43,102 nt of DNA from an uncultured Sutterella sp. (GTDB lineage Bacteria > Pseudomonadota > Gammaproteobacteria > Burkholderiales > Burkholderiaceae_F). The stretch lies in the NCBI GenBank assembly GCA_905194315.1, contig CAJJRX010000019.1:1-43102 (forward strand). The letters are read 5' to 3'. Positions within the stretch are counted from its first letter, which is position 1, and every line of letters begins with the position of its first letter. The notes beneath the pieces are model-generated. The model saw only the letters and a program-made list of their open reading frames with translations. It was not told where the DNA came from and made no database searches. Made by a program: the position numbers and the translations under genes. Below, piece by piece: positions 6,521-14,666 of the stretch.

Positions 6521-8641
6521 ATGCGCTTTCGATCCTATTTTTCTCTGGCTCTTGCCTTTACAGCGCTTGTGCCGTTTCTTGCCATCAGCTGGCTGGAAAA
6601 AACCGACAATGACAGAACCATTGCGCTCGCTGATCAGCAGCAGAAGGAAGAAGCCTCTCTCGCAGGACTTCTCCTCAAGGAACGTCTGAGTTTTATCACC
6701 AACATCGCCACCTTTGCCAAAGACGAGTTGCAGTCTTATACAGCCCAGTCCGATCCCCGCACCCTGGAGAGATCGCTTGCACAGATCGTCAGCGCTTTTC
6801 CGCTGCTCACCAATCTGCATGTTGACTATCTGAATGCCGGCGGAGAGGCGCATGTGCTCGCCTTTCACTCAAAAAATCCGGATGAGGAAGCCGCCAATCC
6901 GCGCGGCACGGACCACAGTGCCCGCTGGCACGCCGCTGCTGCGCGTTCCCGTGAGCGTGAGCTCGTACACTACTCTCCTGTGATTCTCAGCGCACAGGAC
7001 AAAAACACGCCGCTGATCACTTTCACTGTCACCGGCGTCAAAGGTGACTATCTTGTCTCCGGCGCACTGGTGTTCAACCGGCTTTTTGCCGATATCCGTA
7101 CTTCTTTGCTTCAGCGCGGGCTTGATCTGACAGTTGTGGACGCCAGCCGTCAGATCATCTATCCGCTGAGCAAAACAACCTCTGTAGAGAAGTGGACGGC
7201 TCCACTCAGGGAGGGAACGATTACGGTGCGTGATCAGACCTATTTTGCGACTGTCTCGCAGCTGAAAAGTCTTCAGGCAGGACTGCCTGACTGGACACTG
7301 ATCGTCACTCGCCCCGAGTCTGCCCGGCTCTCTGAGCAGTCCACACTCATGATGCGCACTACAGGGTTCGCCCTGCTGATCCTCCTTCTGACCTCCGTTG
7401 TCGGGTGGATCTTTGCCAGACCGCTGCAGAAGGCGTTTTCCAAGCTCGACCGGGATCTCGATGAACGCTATTTCGGCAGTGAGCTCACCACCGTGAGCAG
7501 AGGACCTGCGGAGCTTGAACACTATCAGAGCGAATACCGGCGGGTGCGCCGGGAACTCAACCTGCATGTTGAAGAACTCACCCGGCTCAACGCCCATCTG
7601 ACCGATCTTGTCGAGGAGCGCAGCCGGGCGCTGCTAGCTCAGGAACGCCTCTTCAAAGAGGTGTTTGATGTCATGGCTGATGCTGTGCTGCTTCTGAGCA
7701 CAGAATGGGCTGTGCTGCACGCCAATGCCAGTGCAGAAAAGCTCGTTTCAGACACGCTTCTTGAGCAGATCAGGCTCAGTGTTCAGGAGGGCGAACCTCT
7801 GAGCAGGCACACCAGGCGTCTGACCGTGCAGTACGGAGGCTCCGGCGCGGGAAAGACCTTTGAAGCGAGCTGTTTTCTCTTTACCTCATCACGCCCGGAC
7901 CTCACCGAAGGCATATGTCTGATTGTCAGAGACATCACCGAACGGGCTCAACTCGAGCAGATGAAAGCCGATCTGATCGGCATTGTTGCCCACGAGCTGA
8001 AAACACCGATTACAACCTGCCGTCTGGCACTGAGCACAATTGAAGAGCAGATGGGCGTCACAGACAGCTCACGCCTGATGCACGACGATCTTGACCACCT
8101 GCAGCGGATCGTGACTGACTGGCTCAATGTTGTACAGATCGACGCGGGCACCTTTACCGTACACCCGGACTATATGCAGCTGCTGCCGACGGTCAACCGT
8201 GCCGTCCACCTGGTTCGGGCCCGTCACGACTTTGACATTACCGTTGAAGTAAGCGAGGAGGCAGAAATCGTTCTGGCTGACAGGCGTGCCATAATCGAAG
8301 TACTGGTGAACCTGTTTACCAACGCCTGCCGCTATGCCAGACCCGGTGAACTGCCGCATATTGAACTGAATGCCTTCAGAGTGCGGGATAAACTTCACAT
8401 TGAATGTCTCGATGCCGGCATAGGCATTCCCGAAGAGGAACGCGAACGCATCTTCGACCGCTTTTATCAGGTTAACCGCGGCACCAAACGTCTGAACGGC
8501 GGCACCGGGCTCGGGCTGGTGATTGCCCGGGCAATCTGTCAGGCTCACGGCGGCTCGATTGCTGCTTCCGACCGTAACGGAAAAACTCTTTTCACTATTG
8601 TCCTTCCGCAGCCGCTGGTACCTGCTGCACCCACCGCATAA
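6521..8641 (+). CDS. Membrane sensor histidine kinase with Cache-type periplasmic domain
   Basis: A 706-residue kinase. One transmembrane helix lies at about residues 5-22, then a periplasmic sensor region of about 250 residues compatible with a double Cache fold, and a second helix near residues 280-300. A coiled segment (VEELTRLNAHLTDLVEERSR) and a PAS-like domain (EVFDVMADAVLLLS) follow. The HisKA box is VAHELKTP with phospho-acceptor H491. The HATPase shows an N box (NLFTNACRYA), G1 (DAGIGI) and G2 (GTGLGLVIA). An upstream TTG would add 17 residues; ATG 6521 is preferred because the hydrophobic helix then begins at once. It is divergent from the cytochrome 1/flavoprotein 1 unit and followed by its regulator, so it probably senses a small organic acceptor and controls one or both adjoining reductases. 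Confidence 0.88.
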   Translation: MRFRSYFSLALAFTALVPFLAISWLEKTDNDRTIALADQQQKEEASLAGLLLKERLSFITNIATFAKDELQSYTAQSDPRTLERSLAQIVSAFPLLTNLHVDYLNAGGEAHVLAFHSKNPDEEAANPRGTDHSARWHAAAARSRERELVHYSPVILSAQDKNTPLITFTVTGVKGDYLVSGALVFNRLFADIRTSLLQRGLDLTVVDASRQIIYPLSKTTSVEKWTAPLREGTITVRDQTYFATVSQLKSLQAGLPDWTLIVTRPESARLSEQSTLMMRTTGFALLILLLTSVVGWIFARPLQKAFSKLDRDLDERYFGSELTTVSRGPAELEHYQSEYRRVRRELNLHVEELTRLNAHLTDLVEERSRALLAQERLFKEVFDVMADAVLLLSTEWAVLHANASAEKLVSDTLLEQIRLSVQEGEPLSRHTRRLTVQYGGSGAGKTFEASCFLFTSSRPDLTEGICLIVRDITERAQLEQMKADLIGIVAHELKTPITTCRLALSTIEEQMGVTDSSRLMHDDLDHLQRIVTDWLNVVQIDAGTFTVHPDYMQLLPTVNRAVHLVRARHDFDITVEVSEEAEIVLADRRAIIEVLVNLFTNACRYARPGELPHIELNAFRVRDKLHIECLDAGIGIPEEERERIFDRFYQVNRGTKRLNGGTGLGLVIARAICQAHGGSIAASDRNGKTLFTIVLPQPLVPAAPTA

Positions 8642-8660
8642 CAGCCAGGAGAGCAACACC

Positions 8661-9389
8661 ATGACCACTCGCGCGCTTGTTCTTGTCGTTGATGACGAAA
8701 CCCGTATCCGCCGGTATCTGTCAGAGCAGCTGGAGAAAAACGGCTTTGATGTCTGTCAGGCTCAGGATGGTGAGCAGGCACTGGAAGTATTCAGACTCTC
8801 CACCATTGTGCCCGACATTGTGCTCCTTGACCTGATGATGCCTGTCATGGACGGGCACGAAACCCTTAAAGCACTGCGGGAAATAAGTGCAGTTCCCGTC
8901 ATCATGCTGACTGCCAGAGATTATCTCGCTGACAAAAAACTCAGCTTTGAGGGCGGTGCGGACGACTACGTGGTCAAGCCGTTCTCGATTGACGAACTGC
9001 TCCTGAGGATTCATGCACTTTTGCGCCGCACACAGAGAGCAGGCGAACTCACTGAAGAGACGGTGATTCAGAACGGACCGCTTAAGCTATTCCCGCGTGA
9101 AAGTACCGCCTTTTGGAATGAGGAGCGGCTTTCGCTCACCAGACTTGAATACGTCCTGCTCGAGGCACTGTGCAGAAAAGCCGGCCGGATTCTGCCCTAT
9201 GAGCGGCTGCTGACACTCGGCTGGCCTCAGGATACATCTGCTGACGTGAGCCATCTGCGCGTTGCCATGGCGCGTTTGCGCAAAAAACTTGCCGCTGCCG
9301 GCGTCGATCCCCAGATCCTCTCCTCTTACACCAATGTCGGTTACATGCTGGGCGAGCTGACCGAATACGATATCGATTACAACCACTGA
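8661..9389 (+). CDS. OmpR-family response regulator
   Basis: A 242-residue two-domain regulator. The receiver domain has acidic pair D11-D12, phospho-acceptor D57 (VLLDLMMP), T84 and K106 (VVKPFS). A winged-helix Trans_reg_C domain fills residues about 135-235, with the typical LSLTRLEYVLLEAL and VAMARLRKKL segments and the C-terminal hairpin SYTNVGYML. The start at 8661 is preceded by AGGAGAG. It lies 19 bases after the kinase stop and is surely co-transcribed with it. Direct repeats with 11-bp spacing begin 20 bases after its stop, in front of flavoprotein 2, and are the best candidate target sites. Confidence 0.92.
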   Translation: MTTRALVLVVDDETRIRRYLSEQLEKNGFDVCQAQDGEQALEVFRLSTIVPDIVLLDLMMPVMDGHETLKALREISAVPVIMLTARDYLADKKLSFEGGADDYVVKPFSIDELLLRIHALLRRTQRAGELTEETVIQNGPLKLFPRESTAFWNEERLSLTRLEYVLLEALCRKAGRILPYERLLTLGWPQDTSADVSHLRVAMARLRKKLAAAGVDPQILSSYTNVGYMLGELTEYDIDYNH

Positions 9390-9409
9390 CGGCAGTCCGT
9401 TTGCCAGGC

Positions 9410-9485
9410 TCTGCAATCTTTCTGCAATAATCCCGCCTCGTGCGGAAATGATCAGGCAACGACCTGTTCTTAAGATTCTCCTAAG
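9410..9485 (+). promoter_or_regulatory. Direct repeats at 11-bp spacing, probable response-regulator sites
   Basis: TCTGCAAT occurs at 9410-9417 and 9421-9428, exactly 11 bp apart. A second pair, CTTAAG (9469-9474) and CCTAAG (9480-9485), is also 11 bp apart. OmpR/PhoB regulators bind as tandem dimers to direct repeats with this period. The sites lie between the regulator gene and flavoprotein 2. Confidence 0.55.
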
Positions 9486-9514
9486 CCATTTTTTATGACT
9501 TTCGGAGAATAAAT

Positions 9515-11056
9515 ATGCAAAAGACCTCTCGCCGTCAGTTCCTCAATACATCAATTGTTGCGGGTATTGGACTTGCCGGCGCAAGTCCGTTTGTTCAGGC
9601 TGCTCCCGCTGCGGGGCAGAAGAAGTTTGATGCCGTCTATGACATCATCATTGTCGGCTCCGGCATCAGCGGCTCCATGGCCGCTCTTGTCGCTGCACAG
9701 TCCGGCGCAAAAACGCTTCTCGTTGAAAAGCTCAACCGTCTCGGCGGCACCTCCCGTTTCAGCGGGCTGGATTTTGCCTGTGTGGGCAGCGAAGCCCAGA
9801 AAGCCGAAGGTATTGAGGATACACCTGAGGCCATGGTGGCCGATATGAGCAAGGTTGCGGCAAGCCTGAATGATCTCGAACGTGCGCTCAACATTGCACG
9901 CAATACGGCAGCCGCCCAGAAGATCCTCCTCGAGGCCGGCGTGAAGTGGAAGGCACTTCTCAAACTCGGCGGTCACTCGCAGAAGCGCTGCCTTATTGCT
10001 GAGGGCGGCGGTGCAGGCATTCTCACCAGCATCTGGAACAATTTCCCGAAATACCCGAATCTGACGGTGATGGCTGCGACCAAACTCGACGATCTGATTC
10101 TCAACGAGCGCAACGAAATCATTGGTATCGCCGCCCGCAAAGACTACCTTTTTGACAGCTCGCTTGCCTCGGATGACCGCGACAACCGCTCCGGCACACC
10201 GGTGCGTTACGGTGCCAGACAGGCCGTCATTATGGCCACAGGCGGTTATGCCAGAGACAAGGAGTTTATGCGCTACGAGGTTCCTTTCCTCGAACACACC
10301 GCCAACAGTGCCAGTATCGGGGCAACTTCCGGCGCGCTGAAGGCGATGATGCGTGCTGGTGCCCGCCCTGTTCAGCTCTCGCTGTACCGCTTCAGTTTTG
10401 CGCTGCCCACCGAAGATCTGATCTGGGGTGTGGCCATTGATCCCTCGACTGGCAAGCGCTATGCGAGCGAAGCGCTCGGCAGAAACCCCATTTCTGCAGC
10501 AAGTCTCAGCGTGCTGGCCAAAACCAAAGGCAAAATGCCCTTCATTATCTGGGATCAGAAAGGACTGGCGAAATTTCACAACATGACACGCGTTGCCAAG
10601 AGCATGGCCGGTTTGAACGGTCGTAACGGCACAATGTTCAAATTTGACACGCTTGAAGCCGTTGCCGCCCATTACGGCACTGACGCAGCTGCGCTCAAAG
10701 CCACTCTTGTGCGCTACAACGACATGATCGCCGCAGGCAGCGACACGGAATTCGGCAAACCGCTGACACGTTCGGAGCGCCCTGTTGAGCCCCTTTCGCT
10801 CGAAGGTCCCTTCTACTGCGCTCTGATGAGCCCGCGCTGGGACTACTGCCCCGGCGGCATCACTACAGACGTGCAGGCCCGCGCCCTTTCGCTGGCTGAT
10901 ACAAAGCCGATGGCGGGTCTTTTCGTTGTCGGTGAAGCCGCCGGCGGCATCCACGGAGCTGAGCGCCTCACCGCCTGCTCTATGCCTGACTGCGTTGTTA
11001 CCGGCATGCTTGCCGCACAGAATGCGTCAAAGCTTCAGAAACGCAAGATTGGTTAA
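9515..11056 (+). CDS. Tat-exported FAD-dependent reductase-like flavoprotein 2
   Basis: A 513-residue FAD_binding_2 protein with Tat motif SRRQFLN at residues 5-11 and a dinucleotide fold VGSGISGS near residue 47. GKRYASE followed by an arginine, and GAERL with R484, match the substrate-arginine and proton-relay arginine regions of Fcc3. The histidine motif HHTMGG has become DYCPGG (D443-Y444), and the IQxHPT histidine is absent. The protein thus keeps arginines that could hold and protonate a carboxylate but has a reshaped pocket, pointing to an acceptor other than fumarate. CGGAGAA precedes the ATG. A tetrahaem cytochrome gene follows 26 bases later and is the likely donor; the upstream two-component system and 11-bp repeats suggest induction by substrate. 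Confidence 0.88.
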   Translation: MQKTSRRQFLNTSIVAGIGLAGASPFVQAAPAAGQKKFDAVYDIIIVGSGISGSMAALVAAQSGAKTLLVEKLNRLGGTSRFSGLDFACVGSEAQKAEGIEDTPEAMVADMSKVAASLNDLERALNIARNTAAAQKILLEAGVKWKALLKLGGHSQKRCLIAEGGGAGILTSIWNNFPKYPNLTVMAATKLDDLILNERNEIIGIAARKDYLFDSSLASDDRDNRSGTPVRYGARQAVIMATGGYARDKEFMRYEVPFLEHTANSASIGATSGALKAMMRAGARPVQLSLYRFSFALPTEDLIWGVAIDPSTGKRYASEALGRNPISAASLSVLAKTKGKMPFIIWDQKGLAKFHNMTRVAKSMAGLNGRNGTMFKFDTLEAVAAHYGTDAAALKATLVRYNDMIAAGSDTEFGKPLTRSERPVEPLSLEGPFYCALMSPRWDYCPGGITTDVQARALSLADTKPMAGLFVVGEAAGGIHGAERLTACSMPDCVVTGMLAAQNASKLQKRKIG

Positions 11057-11082
11057 TCCGCATCAGAGGCAAGGAGATAGTT

Positions 11083-11484
11083 ATGAAAGTCAATATGATC
11101 GTTTTTACACTTGGCGCTGTGCTGTGCTCTCTGGCTGCGGCCGCTCCCGGTTCTTCGCACCCGTCAGTTAAACACAAAGGTCTCAGCTGTACCAGCTGTC
11201 ACAGCAGCGGTCAGTTCAGCGCTCCGGACAAGAGCAAATGTCTGCAGTGCCATCAGGAAGAAGTGATTGTGAAAAAAGGCGAGCGCTTTAATTTTGAAAG
11301 CACCTTCACGGATCCGAAAACCGGCAATGTCAGCAAACAGCTCGTGGAAATCAACCCGCACGACAATTTCCATTTCGGGCGTACCGACCAGTGCATCAAC
11401 TGCCACAAAGAACACACCAAGAGCACGGTGACCTGCCAAACATGCCATGACATCGAGCCCTGGGGACTGAAGGCTCCCCGTTAA
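11083..11484 (+). CDS. Periplasmic tetrahaem cytochrome c 2
   Basis: A 133-residue secreted cytochrome. After a Sec signal (cleavage near AAAAPG, about residue 21) there are four CXXCH motifs: CTSCH, CLQCH, CINCH and CQTCH. It resembles cytochrome 3 in this window in the shared pattern INPHD, then CXXCHKEHTKS. It probably donates electrons to flavoprotein 2, whose gene ends 26 bases upstream. AAGGAGA is well placed before ATG 11083. A strong terminator closes the unit. Confidence 0.92.
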   Translation: MKVNMIVFTLGAVLCSLAAAAPGSSHPSVKHKGLSCTSCHSSGQFSAPDKSKCLQCHQEEVIVKKGERFNFESTFTDPKTGNVSKQLVEINPHDNFHFGRTDQCINCHKEHTKSTVTCQTCHDIEPWGLKAPR

Positions 11485-11508
11485 CAAGCGCTGTCTGCGC
11501 TGACTCTG

Positions 11509-11570
11509 AAACCTCATAATCCCAGCACTTTAATGCCCGGTGCCGGGATCTCATGAGGTTTCTTTTTTTT
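11509..11570 (+). terminator. Terminator of the flavoprotein 2-cytochrome 2 unit
   Basis: AAACCTCAT (11509-11517) pairs with ATGAGGTTT (11553-11561). An inner ATCCC/GGGAT stem extends the hairpin, and a T-rich run to 11570 follows. Confidence 0.85.
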
Positions 11571-11626
11571 GCCTCTTTTTACCTTTCGCCGTGACGCCTA
11601 TAGCATTCCGACATCACCTAATAGCA

Positions 11627-11782
11627 TTTTTGCAATAACGCCTTTTTGCAAAAATTACCTTTTTTGCAACAGACACAACTAAGATAAAACCCCTAGGTAT
11701 TATTTTTTTTCGTTTTATTATCAAATACTTGCGACTACTTTTCCGACACTAGGTAGTTTTACCATTGACATACTTTTTGCAA
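11627..11782 (+). promoter_or_regulatory. Four TTTTTGCAA repeats upstream of leuA
   Basis: TTTTTGCAA occurs at 11627-11635, 11643-11651, 11661-11669 and 11774-11782. The first three are 16 and 18 bp apart; the fourth sits inside the spacer of the leuA promoter. CTAGGTA also occurs twice (11693-11699, 11749-11755). The arrangement fits a regulator bridging upstream sites and the promoter. The 306-base gap before leuA holds no gene. Confidence 0.5.
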
Positions 11783-11793
11783 AGGTCTAGAGT
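11765..11793 (+). promoter_or_regulatory. Sigma70 promoter of leuABCD
   Basis: A consensus TTGACA (11765-11770) and TAGAGT (11788-11793) are separated by 17 bases. Transcription would start near 11800, leaving a leader of roughly 75 bases before leuA. Confidence 0.75.
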
Positions 11794-11876
11794 TTCCAAA
11801 AAGGGGATTTTTACAACCGGACCGCTTGTTGTACCCTCCCCGTTCCCTTTCATTAAGACAATTGAGGAAACTGATC

Positions 11877-13463
11877 ATGGCGGATGAAGAAAAGCGAATT
11901 ATTATTTTCGACACAACACTTCGAGACGGTGAACAAGCCCTGCCTCAAAGTCTATCCGCCAACCAGAAGCTTCAGATTGCCTTATCTCTGGAACAGCTCG
12001 GCGTAGACGTCATCGAAGCAGGGTTTCCTATTTCCAGCCAGGGCGATTTTGAAAGCGTACGCCAGATCGGCCGTACACTGAAGATTGCCACCCCCTGCGG
12101 TCTTGCCCGCTGCGTTGACAAGGATATTGATGCTGTTGCCGAGGCTTTTAAAGACGCCTACTACTACCGTATCCATACCTTCATTGCCACCTCCGACATT
12201 CACGTCAAGGATAAGTTGCGCAAGGACTTCTCCCAGATTCAGGAGATGGCCATCAACGCCATTAAGCGCGCCCGCAACTACACCGATGATGTGGAGTTCT
12301 CCTGTGAGGACGCCGGCCGCACCCCCATTGATAACCTCTGCCGCATGGTTGAGGCTGCCATCCGTGCCGGTGCCACGACTGTGAATATTCCTGACACGGT
12401 GGGCTACACGATGCCCGAAGAGTTCGGCGGCATTATCACCACCCTCTTCAACCGCGTGCCCAACATTGACCGTGCCATTATTTCGGTGCACTGCCACAAC
12501 GACCTCGGCATGGCCACCGCCAACTCTCTCACGGCCATTCAGCACGGCGCCCGCCAGATCGAGTGCTGTATGAACGGTCTCGGGGAACGTGCCGGGAACT
12601 GCTCGCTTGAAGAGGTCGCCATGGCGATCAAACTGCGCCAGGAATTCCTCGGCGGTCTTCACACGCGCATCCAGTCCACCAACATTGCGCGCACCTCCAG
12701 TCTCGTTGCCAAGATCTGCAACGAGCCTGTACCGCCGCACAAGGCCATTGTCGGCTCCAACGCTTTTGCGCACAGCTCCGGTATTCATCAGGACGGCGTG
12801 CTCAAGAACCGTTCCACCTACGAGATTCTCACCCCGCAGAGCGTCGGCTTCTCGAGCAACACCATGCACATGACCGCCCGCTCGGGCCGTCATATGGTTC
12901 TCGCCTGCCTGCGCAGACTCGGTTACGCTGATGACGAGTACGATCTCGACGAAATCTACAACCGTTTCATTACGCTTGCCGACCAGAAGGGTCAGGTGTA
13001 TGACTACGACCTTGAAGCACTGCTCTTTCACGCGAAGCTCGACAAGGAAAACGACTACTTCCTGCTCGACACACTCAGTGTTTCCAGCGGCGGCGCAAAA
13101 TCCATTCCCACCGCTTCCGTGAGACTGCGCGTGGGCAGCCGTACCCGTACGGGCAGCTCGGTCGGAAACGGTCCGATTGATGCCATCTACAACTGCATCA
13201 CGCACCTTACCGGCATCCGCTGCAAACTCACGAGCTTCAACATCACCGCCAACGGTGAGGGTATGAACGCTCTCGGTCAGGTCAACGTGACAGTTGAATA
13301 CGAAAACCGCATCTACCACGGTATGGGCCTTTCTGTGGACGTTCTTGAATCCGCCGCACTCGCTCTGGTTCACGCCTGCAATGTGATCGAACGCGCCAAG
13401 CAGATCAAGGCGAGCGGCCGCCCCAAGAAAACCGGTCCCTCGGACGAAGCTCACGCTGCGTGA
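11877..13463 (+). CDS. leuA: 2-isopropylmalate synthase
   Basis: A 528-residue LeuA that condenses acetyl-CoA with 2-oxoisovalerate, the committed step of leucine synthesis in the cytoplasm. The TIM-barrel catalytic domain shows FDTTLRDGEQ near residues 10-19, metal-binding HCHNDLGMA near residue 206 and NGLGERAGN near residue 238. An HSSGIHQDGVLK segment and a C-terminal regulatory (LeuA dimer) domain of about 130 residues follow, so leucine feedback is expected. Start 11877 is supported by GAGGAAA and by the family N-terminus; an upstream in-frame start would add 17 non-homologous residues. It is the first gene of leuABCD. Confidence 0.96.
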   Translation: MADEEKRIIIFDTTLRDGEQALPQSLSANQKLQIALSLEQLGVDVIEAGFPISSQGDFESVRQIGRTLKIATPCGLARCVDKDIDAVAEAFKDAYYYRIHTFIATSDIHVKDKLRKDFSQIQEMAINAIKRARNYTDDVEFSCEDAGRTPIDNLCRMVEAAIRAGATTVNIPDTVGYTMPEEFGGIITTLFNRVPNIDRAIISVHCHNDLGMATANSLTAIQHGARQIECCMNGLGERAGNCSLEEVAMAIKLRQEFLGGLHTRIQSTNIARTSSLVAKICNEPVPPHKAIVGSNAFAHSSGIHQDGVLKNRSTYEILTPQSVGFSSNTMHMTARSGRHMVLACLRRLGYADDEYDLDEIYNRFITLADQKGQVYDYDLEALLFHAKLDKENDYFLLDTLSVSSGGAKSIPTASVRLRVGSRTRTGSSVGNGPIDAIYNCITHLTGIRCKLTSFNITANGEGMNALGQVNVTVEYENRIYHGMGLSVDVLESAALALVHACNVIERAKQIKASGRPKKTGPSDEAHAA

Positions 13464-13563
13464 GGCCGTACACCTCCGGCTTGCCATAAATTCTTTATCT
13501 GCGGGACAAAATCGCTCTTTGTCCCGCAATATGACCCCATTTTTAACTAAAAACAGGTAACTC

Positions 13564-14664
13564 ATGTCTAATCGGACTTACAACATTGCCGTGCTCGCCG
13601 GCGACGGTATCGGCCCTGAAGTCATGGCTCAGGCCAAAGCTGTCCTGGATGCCGCAGGCAAAAAATTCGGCTTTACACTGGAGTATCATGATGCACTCGT
13701 CGGCGGTGCCGCCATTGATGCAGTGGGCAAGCCTCTTCCCGAGGAAACGCTTGCGGCGTGCGATGCGGCTAACGCCATTCTGTTCGGCTCCGTAGGCGGT
13801 CCGAAGTGGGACCACCTCCCGCACAAGGACCGTCCTGAAGTCGGCGCACTGCTGCCGCTTCGCAAGCGCTACGGCCTGTTCGCAAATCTCCGTCCCGCAC
13901 GCTTTTATGACGGACTCTACGACCTCTCTCCCCTGCGCCGGGATATTGCTGAAAAAGGCTACGATCTCGTGTGCATCCGCGAACTCACCGGGGGCATCTA
14001 CTTCGGTCAGCCCAAGGGACGCGAAGGGGAAGGCCCCTCGGAGCGCGCATTTGACACGGAAACCTATACCCGCGCCGAGATTGAACGAATCGCACACCTT
14101 GCCTTCAAAACCGCACAGGGACGCCGTCACCGCGTCACGAGTGTAGACAAGGCCAATGTCCTTGCCACCTCCCGTCTGTGGCGCGAGGTGGTTGAAGGAG
14201 TCGCTGCCCAGTACCCTGATGTCGAACTCGAACACATGTATATCGACAACGCCACGATGCAGCTCATCAAGGCGCCTTCTCATTTTGATGTGGTGCTCTG
14301 CTCGAACATGTTCGGGGACATTCTCTCTGACGAATGCGCCATGATCACGGGTTCCATGGGCATGCTGCCCTCGGCGAGCATCGGTGAGAGCGGTTTCGGT
14401 CTGTACGAACCCGCCGGCGGCTCCGCCCCGGATATTGCCGGTCAGAACATTGCCAACCCGGTCGCCCAGATTCTCTCGGCAGCCATGATGCTTCGGTTCT
14501 CGCTCGGCGAAACCGCCGCAGCCGACGCCATTGAGGACGCTGTTGCCCGCACCCTTCAGCAGGGCACAATGACAGGCGACCTTGCCTGGGCCATTCCCGG
14601 CACCACACCGGTGAAGACTGATGAAATGGGTCGCGCCATTGTGGCTCAAGTCACGGGAGCTTAA
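13564..14664 (+). CDS. leuB: 3-isopropylmalate dehydrogenase
   Basis: A 366-residue NAD-dependent oxidative decarboxylase of the isocitrate/isopropylmalate dehydrogenase family. It shows GDGIGPEV at about residues 13-20, the substrate-binding RKRYGLFANLRP region near 105, RELTGGIYFG near 145, NMFGDILSDE with catalytic aspartates near 245 and GSMGMLPSAS near 262. It lies 100 bases after leuA; leuC begins two bases after its stop, so translation is probably coupled. Confidence 0.96.
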   Translation: MSNRTYNIAVLAGDGIGPEVMAQAKAVLDAAGKKFGFTLEYHDALVGGAAIDAVGKPLPEETLAACDAANAILFGSVGGPKWDHLPHKDRPEVGALLPLRKRYGLFANLRPARFYDGLYDLSPLRRDIAEKGYDLVCIRELTGGIYFGQPKGREGEGPSERAFDTETYTRAEIERIAHLAFKTAQGRRHRVTSVDKANVLATSRLWREVVEGVAAQYPDVELEHMYIDNATMQLIKAPSHFDVVLCSNMFGDILSDECAMITGSMGMLPSASIGESGFGLYEPAGGSAPDIAGQNIANPVAQILSAAMMLRFSLGETAAADAIEDAVARTLQQGTMTGDLAWAIPGTTPVKTDEMGRAIVAQVTGA

Positions 14665-14666
14665 TC

